DNA of 64,000 bases from Nitrospira sp. ND1. GTDB taxonomy: Bacteria; Nitrospirota; Nitrospiria; Nitrospirales; Nitrospiraceae. The stretch covers positions 576,501 to 640,500 of the forward strand of contig NZ_FWEX01000006.1 of the NCBI RefSeq assembly GCF_900170025.1, given 5' to 3'. The first letter of the stretch is position 1; every line of letters begins with the position of its first letter. A model generated the notes under the pieces. The model was given only the letters and a program-made list of their open reading frames with translations, was not told where the DNA came from and did not search any database. The translations under genes were made by a program, and so were the position numbers. Positions 1-10,646 of this stretch are shown here, one piece after another.

Positions 1-222
1 CAAGACAATTCTTTCAAGCCTTGGAACCTGCATCAAATTTCCGTAGCTGAACTCTTTCATGAGAGCCGGAACCACCTGTTCCCGATAAGTCTCCCTGAGT
101 CGCGGCGCGAACTGATGCTCATTGCCGGAGTCCTGAGAGATCTCAGGAACGGCCGCTTCCTTCTTTGCTGGCGACTTTGGAGTAGCTCCTTTGCCGCTTT
201 TACCCTTCTCTACTTTTGCCAT
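1..222 (-). CDS. rplE: 50S ribosomal protein L5 (N-terminal part)
   Basis: Only the first 74 codons are inside the window; the gene runs off the left edge. The frame opens with ATG at 222 and holds a Lys/Ala/Pro-rich leader of about 35 residues before the typical L5 start ([18 protein letters not shown], then [13 protein letters not shown]). L5 binds 5S rRNA and forms part of the central protuberance of the large subunit. It follows rplX by 20 nt, as in the usual spc gene order. The basic N-terminal extension is longer than in most bacterial L5 proteins; whether it is translated as shown depends on the ATG at 222, which is the first in-frame start seen. Confidence 0.93.
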   Translation of the reverse strand, partial: MAKVEKGKSGKGATPKSPAKKEAAVPEISQDSGNEHQFAPRLRETYREQVVPALMKEFSYGNLMQVPRLERIVL

Positions 223-242
223 GAACGTCTTTCCTGTTCCGA

Positions 243-569
243 CTATTCGACGATTTCTTTTGATTTCTTACTCAGCCGGGCCCGCCGACCATCTTCCTGG
301 CGCTTGACCCCCAACCGAGTTGGCTTCTTCGCAACTGGACACAAAAACATCACATTGGAAATGGCAAGCGGGGCCTCGCGCTCAAGAATCCCACCTTGAC
401 GAAGTTTTTGATTCGGCTTGGTGTGACGCTTGATCATGTTCAATTTTTCAACCAAGACCTTGCCGTTTATAGTGTCCACAGACAAGACCTTGCCTGACTT
501 GCCACGCTCACGCCCGGTCACCACCACGACGGTGTCGCCCTTGCGAATTTTCGTTTTGATTCGTGCCAT
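243..569 (-). CDS. rplX: 50S ribosomal protein L24
   Basis: A 108-residue L24, the assembly initiator of the large subunit that binds 23S rRNA near the exit tunnel. The KOW motif is at residues 8-30 ([19 protein letters not shown]), followed by the conserved [11 protein letters not shown] segment around residue 45. Length is normal for the family. It lies between rplN and rplE in the spc part of the superoperon with gaps of about 20-26 nt, so co-transcription is expected. Confidence 0.97.
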   Translation of the reverse strand: MARIKTKIRKGDTVVVVTGRERGKSGKVLSVDTINGKVLVEKLNMIKRHTKPNQKLRQGGILEREAPLAISNVMFLCPVAKKPTRLGVKRQEDGRRARLSKKSKEIVE

Positions 570-595
570 CCCTACCAGAACCTTTCTTCCTTCAA

Positions 596-964
596 CTACA
601 AGACTTCCGGCGCAAGCGAGATAATTTTCATAAACTTCTTCCAGCGAAGCTCACGAGCGACTGGGCCGAAAATACGGGTACCAACAGGCTCCCCTTGCGC
701 GTTGATCAACACACAGGCATTGCGGTCAAACTTGATGTAAGACCCGTCGTCACGGCGCACTTCCTTCGTAGTACGGACGATGACTGCGCGACTCACATCA
801 CCCTTCTTCACACCGGCCTGAGGAATCGCTTCCTTGACGGCCACGACAACAATGTCGCCTAACGATCCGTACCGACGCCTGGTCCCACCAAGCACATGAA
901 AACACATGACTTGCTTCGCGCCTGAATTATCGGCCACATCCATGTATGTGTAATTCTGAATCAT
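596..964 (-). CDS. rplN: 50S ribosomal protein L14
   Basis: A 122-residue L14, the exact usual length. It opens with [21 protein letters not shown] and has the conserved [17 protein letters not shown] and [15 protein letters not shown] segments. L14 sits at the subunit interface and bridges to 16S rRNA. It follows rpsQ by about 60 nt, the normal rpsQ-rplN-rplX order. Confidence 0.98.
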   Translation of the reverse strand: MIQNYTYMDVADNSGAKQVMCFHVLGGTRRRYGSLGDIVVVAVKEAIPQAGVKKGDVSRAVIVRTTKEVRRDDGSYIKFDRNACVLINAQGEPVGTRIFGPVARELRWKKFMKIISLAPEVL

Positions 965-1024
965 GCCCTGCCCTACTCACTGCCAAGGATCAAATCACCT
1001 CAGCGGTTCAAGTGTGTTCCGTAG

Positions 1025-1294
1025 TTACTTTTCAGGTTGCCCCTTGACCATGACGCGTACCACACGCCAATGCTTATCTTTGCTGATGGGACGTGTCTCA
1101 CTGAGCTGTACCCGATCCCCTACTTTGCACACGTTACCTTCATCGTGCGCCTTAAGCTTTGTCACCCGGCGAAGAACCTTCTTGTAGATGGGATGAATTA
1201 CCGAGCGCTCCACGGCAACGACCACCGTCTTATTCATCTTGTTGCTGACGACGTTGCCATACCATTCACGTCGATGTTGTTGGCCTTCCTTCAT
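1025..1294 (-). CDS. rpsQ: 30S ribosomal protein S17
   Basis: An 89-residue S17, an OB-fold protein that binds 16S rRNA early in 30S assembly. Recognised by [18 protein letters not shown] near the N-terminus and the [19 protein letters not shown] segment, which is strongly conserved. It starts 14 nt after the rpmC stop codon in the usual rpmC-rpsQ order. Confidence 0.97.
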   Translation of the reverse strand: MKEGQQHRREWYGNVVSNKMNKTVVVAVERSVIHPIYKKVLRRVTKLKAHDEGNVCKVGDRVQLSETRPISKDKHWRVVRVMVKGQPEK

Positions 1295-1308
1295 ACGACC
1301 CTTCTCTC

Positions 1309-1530
1309 CTACTTACCAACCGGTTGGTCGGCTTGTGTCTGCAGCAATTCCAGTTGGCGCCTGACCGTTTTGAGCCGAGCAATATCTCGCTTCGTACTCC
1401 GCACTTGCATCGGGTTCTCCAACCGCCCGATCCCAAGCTGGAATCGGAAATTAAACAGTTCATGACGCAACTGCTTTTCTTTTTCGGCCAACTCATCAAT
1501 TGAGAGACCGCTCAGATCTTTCACATCCAT
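1309..1530 (-). CDS. rpmC: 50S ribosomal protein L29
   Basis: L29, a two-helix protein near the peptide exit tunnel that helps dock SRP and trigger factor. The family pattern is clear: [22 protein letters not shown], then [19 protein letters not shown] take the ATG at 1530 ([10 protein letters not shown], 73 residues) because family members begin this way and a GAGTGG stretch lies just upstream. An in-frame GTG at 1548 would add six residues and cannot be excluded. Confidence 0.95.
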   Translation of the reverse strand: MDVKDLSGLSIDELAEKEKQLRHELFNFRFQLGIGRLENPMQVRSTKRDIARLKTVRRQLELLQTQADQPVGK

Positions 1531-1558
1531 CACATCACCACTCAACACGCGCTACAGG

Positions 1559-1975
1559 TTACTGAAACTCACCGCGGACAACGAATTTGGTTGCGATAGG
1601 AAGCTTGTAAGCAGCCAACTTCAGTGCCTGCTTAGCGACATCGGGAGCCACGCCACCCATTTCATACATGATCCGACCTGGCTTGACTACGGCCACCCAA
1701 TACTCAGGGTTCCCCTTACCTTTACCCATGCGAGTCTCTGCTGGCTTCTTGGTAATTGGTTTATCAGGGAAAATCCTTGTCCACACCTGACCACCACGCT
1801 TGACGAAACGAGTGATAGCAATACGCGCTGCCTCAATTTGGCGGCTAGTGACCCAACCGGGCTCCAATGCCTTCAAGCCAAACTCACCAAGCGTGATAGC
1901 TCCTCCGCGGTAGGCCTTCCCCCGCATCCGTCCCTTTTGCATTTTTCTGAACTTAACTTTCTTTGGCGCTAACAC
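1559..1975 (-). CDS. rplP: 50S ribosomal protein L16
   Basis: A 138-residue L16, located near the A site and peptidyl transferase centre. The N-terminus [19 protein letters not shown] and the [22 protein letters not shown] stretch are diagnostic, as is [20 protein letters not shown] in the middle. The start codon is GTG at 1975 behind a GGTGGG ribosome-binding site. It lies between rpsC and rpmC as expected. Confidence 0.98.
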   Translation of the reverse strand: MLAPKKVKFRKMQKGRMRGKAYRGGAITLGEFGLKALEPGWVTSRQIEAARIAITRFVKRGGQVWTRIFPDKPITKKPAETRMGKGKGNPEYWVAVVKPGRIMYEMGGVAPDVAKQALKLAAYKLPIATKFVVRGEFQ

Positions 1976-2003
1976 AAACCCACCTTTTCCTTATCGAGGC
2001 TTC

Positions 2004-2672
2004 TCAGCCAAGCCGGCCTAGCGCCGAGTCTGGTTTCAGTTGAAGGGCAGGCAACAGTTCACCCTTGTAGATCCAGGTCTTCACACCAATCTGCCCCATC
2101 GTGGTATGCGCCTCGGCGAAACCATAGTCCACCTCGGCACGCAAGGTATGAAGGGGTACACGCCCTTCTCGATACCACTCGGTTCGAGCGATTTCTGCAC
2201 CGCCCAAACGTCCCGCTACCATGATCTTGATTCCTTGGGCCCCCAGACGAAGAGCAGACTGCACACTGCGCTTCATCGCGCGACGAAATGCAACGCGCTT
2301 CTCCAATTGGGTCGCCACATTCTCGCTAACCAATTGCGCATCCAATTCAGGCTTCTTAATTTCTTTGACCGTGATGTACGCCTGACCAGAGTATTCCCTC
2401 TCCAGAGCGGCCTTGAGCTTGTCAACCTCGGCGCCTTTGCGCCCAATGATAATGCCTGGACGAGCCGTATGGATGATCACCCTCGTCTGGTCGCCTGAGC
2501 GCTCAATTTCCACTTTGGCGACTCCAGCATGGTACAACTTGGCTTTCACCATCTTTCGGATCTTAATGTCTTGATGCAAAAGCCTGGCATAGTCCTTATC
2601 CGCGTACCAGCGGGAGCTCCACGTGTAGTTATACCCGATGCGATACCCAATTGGATGTGTCTTCTGACCCAT
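2004..2672 (-). CDS. rpsC: 30S ribosomal protein S3
   Basis: A 222-residue S3, which forms part of the mRNA entry channel and has helicase-like activity on mRNA. It shows [13 protein letters not shown] at the start, a type-2 KH domain with [19 protein letters not shown] (about 67-85), and the C-terminal domain with [20 protein letters not shown] and [30 protein letters not shown]. Length is normal. Order rplV-rpsC-rplP is standard. Confidence 0.98.
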   Translation of the reverse strand: MGQKTHPIGYRIGYNYTWSSRWYADKDYARLLHQDIKIRKMVKAKLYHAGVAKVEIERSGDQTRVIIHTARPGIIIGRKGAEVDKLKAALEREYSGQAYITVKEIKKPELDAQLVSENVATQLEKRVAFRRAMKRSVQSALRLGAQGIKIMVAGRLGGAEIARTEWYREGRVPLHTLRAEVDYGFAEAHTTMGQIGVKTWIYKGELLPALQLKPDSALGRLG

Positions 2673-2704
2673 GAAGAATAACCCTCAGTCTAAGTGTAAA
2701 AGCT

Positions 2705-3058
2705 CTAGCTATTCACCGCGGCGCCAGGAGCAGCAACCGCAATTGTGATATGGCTGGTGCGCTTCTGAATTGAATTGGCCCGGCCCATCGATCGCGCACG
2801 AAAACGCTTATAAATTGGGCCGCAGTTCACCACGGCTTGAGACACCCACATTTCGTCACTATCCCCCAATTCCTTCTGCTCCGCATTGGCGACGGCGGAA
2901 CGAAGGAGCTTCTCAATGACACGTGCGGCATGCTTCGGAGTGTGCCGGAGCATAGCCAACGCCATCGGGACCTGCTGCCCGCGAATCATGTCGATGACAA
3001 TGCGCGCCTTCCTAGGCGTCACTCTCACAAAACGTAATATTGCTTTTGCTTCTGCCAT
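2705..3058 (-). CDS. rplV: 50S ribosomal protein L22
   Basis: L22, which lines the nascent-peptide tunnel; its beta hairpin is the macrolide-sensitive constriction. The family pattern AKAILRFVRVTPRKARIVIDMIRG opens the protein, and the hairpin region (RFRARSMGRANSIQKRTSHITI) closes it. I choose ATG at 3058 (MAEAKAIL, 117 residues) because it gives the family N-terminus and has a GGTGGGG stretch upstream; a longer frame opening at 3094 would add 12 atypical residues. Confidence 0.96.
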   Translation of the reverse strand: MAEAKAILRFVRVTPRKARIVIDMIRGQQVPMALAMLRHTPKHAARVIEKLLRSAVANAEQKELGDSDEMWVSQAVVNCGPIYKRFRARSMGRANSIQKRTSHITIAVAAPGAAVNS

Positions 3059-3102
3059 AGCTGACCCCACCCAAACCTTCCGATCCTTCAGCAAACCAGC
3101 GA

Positions 3103-3390
3103 TTACTTAAGAGCCACTGCTTTTTCGGTCTTTGCCTGCCCATGCCCTTTAAAAAACCGGGTAGGAGCAAATTCACCGAGCTTATGGCCAACCATGTTTT
3201 CTGTGACGAAGACGGGAATAAACTTCTTCCCATTGTGCACGGCAAACGTGTGCCCAATCATATCCGGCACAACCGTAGAACGACGCGACCAGGTTTTAAT
3301 CAGCTTCCGATCCTTCGTCTGATTCATCTGCTCAACTTTTTTCATCAGATGATCGTCAACGAATGGACCCTTGGTAATTGAACGAGGCAT
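3103..3390 (-). CDS. rpsS: 30S ribosomal protein S19
   Basis: A 95-residue S19, at the head of the small subunit and part of the bridge to L5. It begins [19 protein letters not shown] and carries the conserved [24 protein letters not shown] and [17 protein letters not shown] segments. It starts 11 nt after the rplB stop, consistent with tight co-expression in the S10 group. Confidence 0.98.
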   Translation of the reverse strand: MPRSITKGPFVDDHLMKKVEQMNQTKDRKLIKTWSRRSTVVPDMIGHTFAVHNGKKFIPVFVTENMVGHKLGEFAPTRFFKGHGQAKTEKAVALK

Positions 3391-3401
3391 TCTCGGCTCT
3401 C

Positions 3402-4229
3402 CTACTTCTTCCTACGCGAGATGATGAACTTATCGGTCGCCTTGTTCTTGCGGGTCTTATAGCCCTTAGCTGGCGTACCCCAGGGAGACACAGGGTGAGG
3501 ATTGCCCTGCCCTGACTTTCCTTCTCCACCACCATGCGGGTGGTCGACAGGGTTCATAACCACACCTCGAACGTGGGGACGCTTACCCTTCCACCGTGCA
3601 CGACCAGCCTTACCGACAACAACGTTTTCATGATCAACGTTACCGACCTGACCAACCGTAGCCATGCAAGTCGACAGGACCTTGCGCATCTCGCCGGACT
3701 TCAGACGAATCTGAACGTAGGCCCCATCACGCCCCATAACTTGAGCAGATCCCCCGGCGCTGCGGATCAACTGACCACCCTTGCCAGGCTTCAGTTCAAT
3801 GTTGTGAATCGTAGTACCAAGGGGAATATTCACGAGCGGCAACGCATTCCCCGGCCGAACCTCGGCGCCGACACCGGACTGCACCTCATCATTGACGGAC
3901 AATCCTACGGGAGCAAGAATGTAACGCTTCTCACCATCCGCATAGTGCAGCAAGGCAATTCTTGATGATCGATTGGGATCGTATTCAATAGACGCGACCT
4001 TAGCTGGAATACCTGCCTTATCCCGACGAAAATCGATCTGACGATAAAGTCGCTTATGCCCACCCCCACGAAATCGAATGGTTTGGCGTCCGTCATTGTT
4101 ACGCCCGCCCGTCCGGAGATGGAAGCCGGTCAATGACTTCTCAGGCTTCTTCTTAGTCAGCTTCTCTCCCTGGATAGCGGTCATGCCACGCCGACCAGGT
4201 GTCGTCGGTTTATAAACTTTTAATGCCAT
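3402..4229 (-). CDS. rplB: 50S ribosomal protein L2
   Basis: A 275-residue L2, needed for subunit association and peptidyl transferase activity. It starts [19 protein letters not shown], contains the RNA-binding region with [18 protein letters not shown], and has the C-terminal [17 protein letters not shown] motif, whose histidine is conserved in the active L2 proteins. Length and position between rplW and rpsS are normal. Confidence 0.98.
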   Translation of the reverse strand: MALKVYKPTTPGRRGMTAIQGEKLTKKKPEKSLTGFHLRTGGRNNDGRQTIRFRGGGHKRLYRQIDFRRDKAGIPAKVASIEYDPNRSSRIALLHYADGEKRYILAPVGLSVNDEVQSGVGAEVRPGNALPLVNIPLGTTIHNIELKPGKGGQLIRSAGGSAQVMGRDGAYVQIRLKSGEMRKVLSTCMATVGQVGNVDHENVVVGKAGRARWKGKRPHVRGVVMNPVDHPHGGGEGKSGQGNPHPVSPWGTPAKGYKTRKNKATDKFIISRRKK

Positions 4230-4262
4230 AGCTGATTCTCACTCTATCGAGAGGCCCACCGG

Positions 4263-4556
4263 CTAAACGCTTTCGAATAGCTCCAGCTTCTCGCCTTCTT
4301 TCAACGTGACAAATGCTTTCTTCCAATCAGAGCGCTTTCCAACAAATCGACCGAGTCGCTTCACCTTGCCGCGAATATTGACCACGTTCACGCGGGAGAC
4401 CTTGACCTTTAAAAGCGATTCAACGGCCTGCCTGATCTGAATCTTATTCGCATCAGGATGCACCAGAAACCCAACCGTATTACCTTGCTCACGCAAGGCC
4501 GTAATCTTTTCAGTCAACAACGGCTGTATTAATACTTGATGGAGGTCGCCCTTCAT
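4263..4556 (-). CDS. rplW: 50S ribosomal protein L23
   Basis: L23, the tunnel-exit protein that docks trigger factor and SRP. Family features are LLTEKITALREQGNTVGFLV and the NKIQIRQAVESLLKVKVSRVNVV core. The start is ATG at 4556 (MKGDLHQVL, 97 residues): it overlaps the rplD stop as ATGA and has AGGAGGTG a few bases upstream, inside the end of rplD. An in-frame GTG at 4562 would add two residues but has no such spacing. The overlap suggests translational coupling to rplD. Confidence 0.96.
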   Translation of the reverse strand: MKGDLHQVLIQPLLTEKITALREQGNTVGFLVHPDANKIQIRQAVESLLKVKVSRVNVVNIRGKVKRLGRFVGKRSDWKKAFVTLKEGEKLELFESV

Positions 4557-5176
4557 GACCACACCTCCTTAACCCGATTTACTTCACTTTGCGGTATGAC
4601 CAGGGAGTGGCATCGGAGGACGTCGTACACATTCAGCTCTTCAGGCCTTAAGACCGTGACATTCGAAAGGTTCTTTCCTGCCTGGACGAGATGCGAATTG
4701 GCGTCACCAACAACAAGCAATGCCGTGCCTGAAATGCCGAGTTGCGACAGCGCGTTGGCGAGCAACTTCGTCTTGGCTTGATTGATGGCTAAATCAGACA
4801 CTACAAGAACATTCCCTTCCAGCACTTTTGCCGACAAGGCGCTCTGCAGCGCTGCACGGTATTTCTTTCTTGGCATGCCAAACGCGTAGCTTCTCGGCTT
4901 CGGACCGAAAACGGTCCCTCCATGCCTCCAGACAGGGGAGCGCAAAGACCCAGCACGAGCCCGTCCGGTATGCTTTTGCTTCCACGGCTTCTTACCAGAA
5001 CCACTCACCTCGCCCCTGCGCAAAGTTGAAGCGGTTCCCTGACGATCACAAGCACGCTGCATCACAACGGCTTCATGCACCAACGGGACATGCGGCTTGC
5101 AGCCGAATACTTCGCTTGGCAAGTCAACTGTACCGACTTTTTTCTTCTTCGAGTCAACAACATCAACGATCGGCAT
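4553..5176 (-). CDS. rplD: 50S ribosomal protein L4
   Basis: A 207-residue L4, a tunnel-wall protein that also represses S10 operons in some bacteria. The extended loop STLRRGEVSGSGKKPWKQKHTGRARAG (from about residue 50), rich in Arg/Lys/Gly, is diagnostic, followed by SLRSPVWRHGGTVFGPKPRSY. It begins 3 nt after the rplC stop and overlaps rplW by 4 nt at its end, so rplC, rplD and rplW are tightly coupled. Confidence 0.97.
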   Translation of the reverse strand: MPIVDVVDSKKKKVGTVDLPSEVFGCKPHVPLVHEAVVMQRACDRQGTASTLRRGEVSGSGKKPWKQKHTGRARAGSLRSPVWRHGGTVFGPKPRSYAFGMPRKKYRAALQSALSAKVLEGNVLVVSDLAINQAKTKLLANALSQLGISGTALLVVGDANSHLVQAGKNLSNVTVLRPEELNVYDVLRCHSLVIPQSEVNRVKEVWS

Positions 5177-5179
5177 GGC

Positions 5180-5800
5180 TCAACTCTTTTTCGATTTCCG
5201 CACAATAAGCAATCCATTCACACCACCAGGGACTGCTCCGCGGACGAACAACAGGTTTTCATCTGGACGGGCGTCGACCACCTTTAGTCGCTGAACCGTG
5301 ACGCGCTCATCCCCCATATGCCCAGGCAGGGCCTTATTTTTCCAAACACGGGACGGATACGAACTGGCGCCGATGGATCCTGGCGCGCGGTGGAACATAG
5401 AACCGTGCGTTTCAGGGCCACCCGCATAGTTGTGGCGCCGAACCACCCCCTGGAATCCCTTACCTTTAGAGACACCGACCACATCAACCCAATCACCTTT
5501 TTTAAACATATCGACCTTAATCGTCTGGCCGACAGTCGCATCCCCGACTTTCGGAAACTCGCGCAACCAACGACTCGGAGGAGCTTGATGCTTTTTCAGA
5601 TGACCGAGCTCGCCCTGCGACAACCTCTGCTCCTTGACTTCGCCGAAAGACAGCTGCACAGCCTCGTAGCCGTCACGCTCTTTCGTCTTAACTGAAACGA
5701 CGCGGCAAGGGCCTGCCTCGATCACCGTGACCGGAGCCAACACACTCTCGTCATAAACTTGGGTCATCCCCAACTTTTTTCCCAATAATCCGTTTGTCAT
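5180..5800 (-). CDS. rplC: 50S ribosomal protein L3
   Basis: A 206-residue L3, which binds near the 3' end of 23S rRNA and starts large-subunit assembly. It opens with a short MTNGLLGKKLGMTQVY and has the conserved VSKGKGFQGVVRRHNYAGG and HGSMFHRAPGSIGASS segments, including the Gln-Gly site methylated by PrmB in other bacteria. Order rpsJ-rplC-rplD is standard. Confidence 0.98.
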   Translation of the reverse strand: MTNGLLGKKLGMTQVYDESVLAPVTVIEAGPCRVVSVKTKERDGYEAVQLSFGEVKEQRLSQGELGHLKKHQAPPSRWLREFPKVGDATVGQTIKVDMFKKGDWVDVVGVSKGKGFQGVVRRHNYAGGPETHGSMFHRAPGSIGASSYPSRVWKNKALPGHMGDERVTVQRLKVVDARPDENLLFVRGAVPGGVNGLLIVRKSKKS

Positions 5801-5842
5801 CGTCTTCCTGTCAGCTCAAATGAGATTGGCTGAACCCAATCG

Positions 5843-6160
5843 TCAGAGCTTAATCTCCACGTCAACACCGGCCGCCAAATTCAACTTCATGAGCGAGTCC
5901 ATCGTTTCCGGCGTCGGCTCCATAATATCTAACAGCCGCTTGTGAGTGCGGATCTCAAATTGCTCACGAGACTTCTTATCAACGTGAGTCGAGCGCTGCA
6001 CTGTAAACTTTTCAATTCGAGTCGGCAAGGGAATGGGCCCGACTACCCGAGCACCACTACGCCTCACAGTCTCAACGATCTCGACTACCGATTGATCAAG
6101 CACGCGATAATCAAAACCGCGCAACCTGATTCGAATTCTTTGATCGACTTTCACGCTCAA
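5843..6160 (-). CDS. rpsJ: 30S ribosomal protein S10
   Basis: A 105-residue S10, a head protein of the 30S subunit and, as NusE, a partner of NusB and NusG in antitermination. Conserved features are [48 protein letters not shown] and the C-terminal [21 protein letters not shown]. It follows tuf by 34 nt, so the S10 group is fused directly to the str group here. Confidence 0.98.
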   Translation of the reverse strand: MSVKVDQRIRIRLRGFDYRVLDQSVVEIVETVRRSGARVVGPIPLPTRIEKFTVQRSTHVDKKSREQFEIRTHKRLLDIMEPTPETMDSLMKLNLAAGVDVEIKL

Positions 6161-6194
6161 CTCCTCACATGCCGGCCAATGGACCGGGACAACA

Positions 6195-7400
<1,206 letters not shown>

Positions 7401-7435
7401 CCCCTATCCTCCCCTAATTCACAAAACGAAACACT

Positions 7436-9517
7436 TTACTCACCCCGATGCTTTGCGGTAATTGCTTCCGCAATTTGACGCGGCACCTGGTCGTAGCGGT
7501 CGAATTCCATGCTGTATGTTGCGCGCCCCTGCGTTCTGGAACGCAAATCGGTCGCATAGCCGAACATTTCCATGAGCGGCACGGTTGCCTCGATAGCCTG
7601 AGCACCGGCGCGCACTTTCATGCCCTGAACCTTCCCTCTGCGACCGTTCAAGTTACCAATGACATCACCCATGAAATCTTGAGGCACGAGCACCTCAACT
7701 TTCATGATCGGCTCAAGCAAGACTGGATCAGCCTTTTTGCAGGCGTCAGCAAATCCCATCGAGGCGGCGATCTTAAACGCCATTTCATTCGAGTCGACAT
7801 CGTGATAGGAGCCATCAATGACGGTGACCTTGACATCGCGCAACGGGAACCCAGCCACGACGCCGGTCTCCATGCGCTCCTTGACACCTTTTTCAATGGC
7901 GGGAATATATTCCTTCGGAATGGACCCACCAACAGTCTTATTAATAAACTCCAGCCCCTTACCGGACTCCGAAGGCTCTACGGTCATAACCACGTGACCG
8001 TACTGGCCACGACCACCAGTCTGCTTGATGTACTTTGACTCCGCCTCAGCCTTTCGACGGATGGTTTCCCGAAACGCGACTTCAGGCTTGCCGACATTGG
8101 CCTCAACCTTAAATTCACGCATCAGCCGATCAACAATGATCTCGAGATGCAACTCACCCATACCGGCGATAATCGTCTGGGCAGTCTCCTCATCGGTCCG
8201 CACCCGGAACGAAGGATCTTCCTGCGCCAACTTCTGCAAGGCGAACCCCATCTTTTCCTGGTCCGGCTTGGTTTTTGGCTCAATCGCCATAGCAATAACC
8301 GGCTCAGGGAACTTCATAATTTCGAGCAGCACAGGCTGCTTCTCATCGGCCAGCGTATCACCGGTAGTAGCATTCTTAAGACCAACCGCAGCGGCAATAT
8401 CACCGGCGTAGACGATATCGATCTCTTCACGCTTGTTGGCGTGCATCTTCAACAGACGACCAACACGATCCTTTGTTCCTTTGGTCACATTCAGGACCGG
8501 CGTACCGGTCTTCAACGTGCCCGAGTAGACACGGAAAAATGTGAGCTGACCAGCGAACGGATCCGTCATGATCTTGAAGGCCAAAGCCGAAAACGGCTCG
8601 GAATCAGAGGGACGCCTTTCGACTTCCTTCGAAGTATTGGGATCGACGCCAATCACAGGAGGAATATCCACCGGAGAGGGAAGGAAATCAACGACGCCAT
8701 CCAGAAGTTGCTGAACGCCCTTATTCTTAAATGCGGATCCGCACAAGACAGGCACCACCTTCATGGCGATAGTCCCGGCGCGAACGACCCGCCGCACCTC
8801 CTCCTCGCTCAAGGGCTGACCGTTGATATACTTCTCCATCACTTGATCGTCGAACTCAGCCACTGCATCGAGCATCTTCTGACGATACTCATTGGCCTGA
8901 TCGACCATATCAGCAGGAATCTCACCGATCTTATACTTGGCGCCCAGCGTCTCGTCGTCGTAAAAATAGCCCTTCATCGAAATGAGATCGACAGACCCGC
9001 GAAACTCAGCTTCCCGCCCAATCGGAATCTGAATGGGCACGGGATTGGCACCCAGCCGATCGATAATCGACTGAACACTGGCATAAAAGTCCGCGCCAAT
9101 TCGATCCATCTTATTCATGAAAGCGATACGCGGGACTTCGTACTTATCAGCTTGACGCCAGACGGTTTCAGACTGAGGCTCGACACCCTGAACGGAGTCA
9201 AAAGCGGCGACCGCACCATCCAGTACACGCAGGGACCGCTCGACCTCGATCGTAAAGTCTACGTGACCAGGCGTATCGATAATATTGATACGGTGTTCAC
9301 GCCAGAAACACGTCGTAGCAGCAGCCGTGATCGTAATACCACGCTCACGCTCCTGCTCCATCCAATCCATGGTGGCGGCGCCCTCATGAACCTCGCCCAT
9401 CTTATGCGTCATTCCCGTATAGTAGAGAATTCGCTCTGTAGTCGTAGTCTTGCCGGCATCAATGTGCGCCATGATGCCGATATTTCTTGTTCGCTCTAAC
9501 GGTGTCTGCCTAGCCAC
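7436..9517 (-). CDS. fusA: Elongation factor G
   Basis: EF-G, the GTPase that drives tRNA-mRNA translocation and, with RRF, ribosome recycling. G1 motif [19 protein letters not shown] near the N-terminus, G3 [22 protein letters not shown]4 NKMDRIGAD, and the domain IV to V region with [17 protein letters not shown] choose a GTG start at 9517 ([14 protein letters not shown], 693 residues, the family's normal length) because GGGGGAG lies directly upstream; the frame stays open to 9574 but those residues are not family-like. Confidence 0.96.
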   Translation of the reverse strand: MARQTPLERTRNIGIMAHIDAGKTTTTERILYYTGMTHKMGEVHEGAATMDWMEQERERGITITAAATTCFWREHRINIIDTPGHVDFTIEVERSLRVLDGAVAAFDSVQGVEPQSETVWRQADKYEVPRIAFMNKMDRIGADFYASVQSIIDRLGANPVPIQIPIGREAEFRGSVDLISMKGYFYDDETLGAKYKIGEIPADMVDQANEYRQKMLDAVAEFDDQVMEKYINGQPLSEEEVRRVVRAGTIAMKVVPVLCGSAFKNKGVQQLLDGVVDFLPSPVDIPPVIGVDPNTSKEVERRPSDSEPFSALAFKIMTDPFAGQLTFFRVYSGTLKTGTPVLNVTKGTKDRVGRLLKMHANKREEIDIVYAGDIAAAVGLKNATTGDTLADEKQPVLLEIMKFPEPVIAMAIEPKTKPDQEKMGFALQKLAQEDPSFRVRTDEETAQTIIAGMGELHLEIIVDRLMREFKVEANVGKPEVAFRETIRRKAEAESKYIKQTGGRGQYGHVVMTVEPSESGKGLEFINKTVGGSIPKEYIPAIEKGVKERMETGVVAGFPLRDVKVTVIDGSYHDVDSNEMAFKIAASMGFADACKKADPVLLEPIMKVEVLVPQDFMGDVIGNLNGRRGKVQGMKVRAGAQAIEATVPLMEMFGYATDLRSRTQGRATYSMEFDRYDQVPRQIAEAITAKHRGE

Positions 9518-9630
9518 AACTCCCCCAGAAAAAACGAACGTGCTGCCTTCCGAGCCGCAAACCTTCCACCGCAATGCCGAATCTTATCCGGCCACATTGC
9601 AGCCCGGCTCATCAGCAGCACGACACAACA

Positions 9631-10104
9631 CTACCAACGATAATGAGCAAAAGCCTTATTGGCTTCGGCCATCCGATGAACATCCTCGCGCTTCTTCACT
9701 GACGCACCGGTATTATTGGAGGCATCCAACAATTCAGCGGCAAGCCGATCCTGCATACTTTTCCCGCCACGCGAACGGGAGTATTCGGTAATCCATCGCA
9801 GAGCCAGCGAAACACGACGAGACGGGCGTATCTCAACAGGAACCTGATAAGAAGCACCACCAACCCGACGCGACTTCACCTCAACTACCGGCTTCACGTT
9901 ATCAATGGCAGACTTGAAAATCTTCATCGGATCACCACCATTGGTTTTCTCCTGAATCAAATCAAACGCCCCATAACAGATCCGCTCAGCAGTGCTCTTC
10001 TTTCCACCGCCCATCAGGACATTCAAAAACTTCCCGACAAGCTTATCGCGATACTTAGAGTCCGGCTGCGCCTCTCGATGACCAAAAAATTGTCCGCGTG
10101 GCAT
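9631..10104 (-). CDS. rpsG: 30S ribosomal protein S7
   Basis: A 157-residue S7, the organiser of the 30S head domain and often the translational repressor of the str operon. Features: [53 protein letters not shown] and the C-terminal [21 protein letters not shown]. Normal length. Between rpsL and fusA as usual. Confidence 0.98.
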   Translation of the reverse strand: MPRGQFFGHREAQPDSKYRDKLVGKFLNVLMGGGKKSTAERICYGAFDLIQEKTNGGDPMKIFKSAIDNVKPVVEVKSRRVGGASYQVPVEIRPSRRVSLALRWITEYSRSRGGKSMQDRLAAELLDASNNTGASVKKREDVHRMAEANKAFAHYRW

Positions 10105-10165
10105 CGTTATCCTATTAAATAAAATCGGTTTTCACTGCGCAATCACGCAATGACACAATCAATTA

Positions 10166-10537
10166 CTACTTGGGCCGCTTCGCCCCATACTTCGAACGCG
10201 CCTGCTTCCGATCGGCAACACCGACGGCATCCAAGGAGCCACGAACGATGTGATAACGCACACCTGGCAAGTCCTTTACGCGACCACCACGAACCAGCAC
10301 AATCGAGTGCTCCTGGAGGTTGTGTCCGACACCAGGAATATAAGTCGTAACTTCCATCCCGTTCGTCAGACGGACGCGAGCCACTTTCCGAAGCGCGGAG
10401 TTAGGCTTCTTCGGAGTGGTAGTATAGACACGGAGACAGACGCCGCGCTTTTGCGGGCAGCGCTTGAGCGCCGGACTTTTCGTCTTTGACTTTACGAGCG
10501 TCCGACCTTTTCGCACCAGCTGATTAATCGTTGGCAT
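10166..10537 (-). CDS. rpsL: 30S ribosomal protein S12
   Basis: A 123-residue S12, the decoding-centre protein in which streptomycin resistance arises. [12 protein letters not shown] opens it; the [22 protein letters not shown] segment keeps the lysine mutated in resistant strains of other species, and the [28 protein letters not shown] region with PGV..H is intact, so a streptomycin-sensitive type is expected. It is the first gene after the strong promoter at 10601-10629. Confidence 0.98.
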   Translation of the reverse strand: MPTINQLVRKGRTLVKSKTKSPALKRCPQKRGVCLRVYTTTPKKPNSALRKVARVRLTNGMEVTTYIPGVGHNLQEHSIVLVRGGRVKDLPGVRYHIVRGSLDAVGVADRKQARSKYGAKRPK

Positions 10538-10600
10538 GCACTATACTCTTTCTTGAAAAACAGACAGTTGCTCAAAAATGCTCGTGAGCGAAGCCGTCGG

Positions 10601-10629
10601 ATTATAGAGATGTGTACTACTTATGTCAA
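10601..10629 (-). promoter_or_regulatory. Consensus sigma-70 promoter ahead of rpsL
   Basis: Read on the minus strand: TTGACA at 10629-10624, a 17-nt spacer, then TATAAT at 10606-10601. Both hexamers match the consensus exactly. It lies between the rpoC stop (10647) and the rpsL start (10537), so the str and S10 groups can be transcribed independently of rpoBC. A palindrome AAGAACGTTCTT overlaps the upstream edge of the -35 box. Confidence 0.88.
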
Positions 10630-10646
10630 GAACGTTCTTTTTCTTT

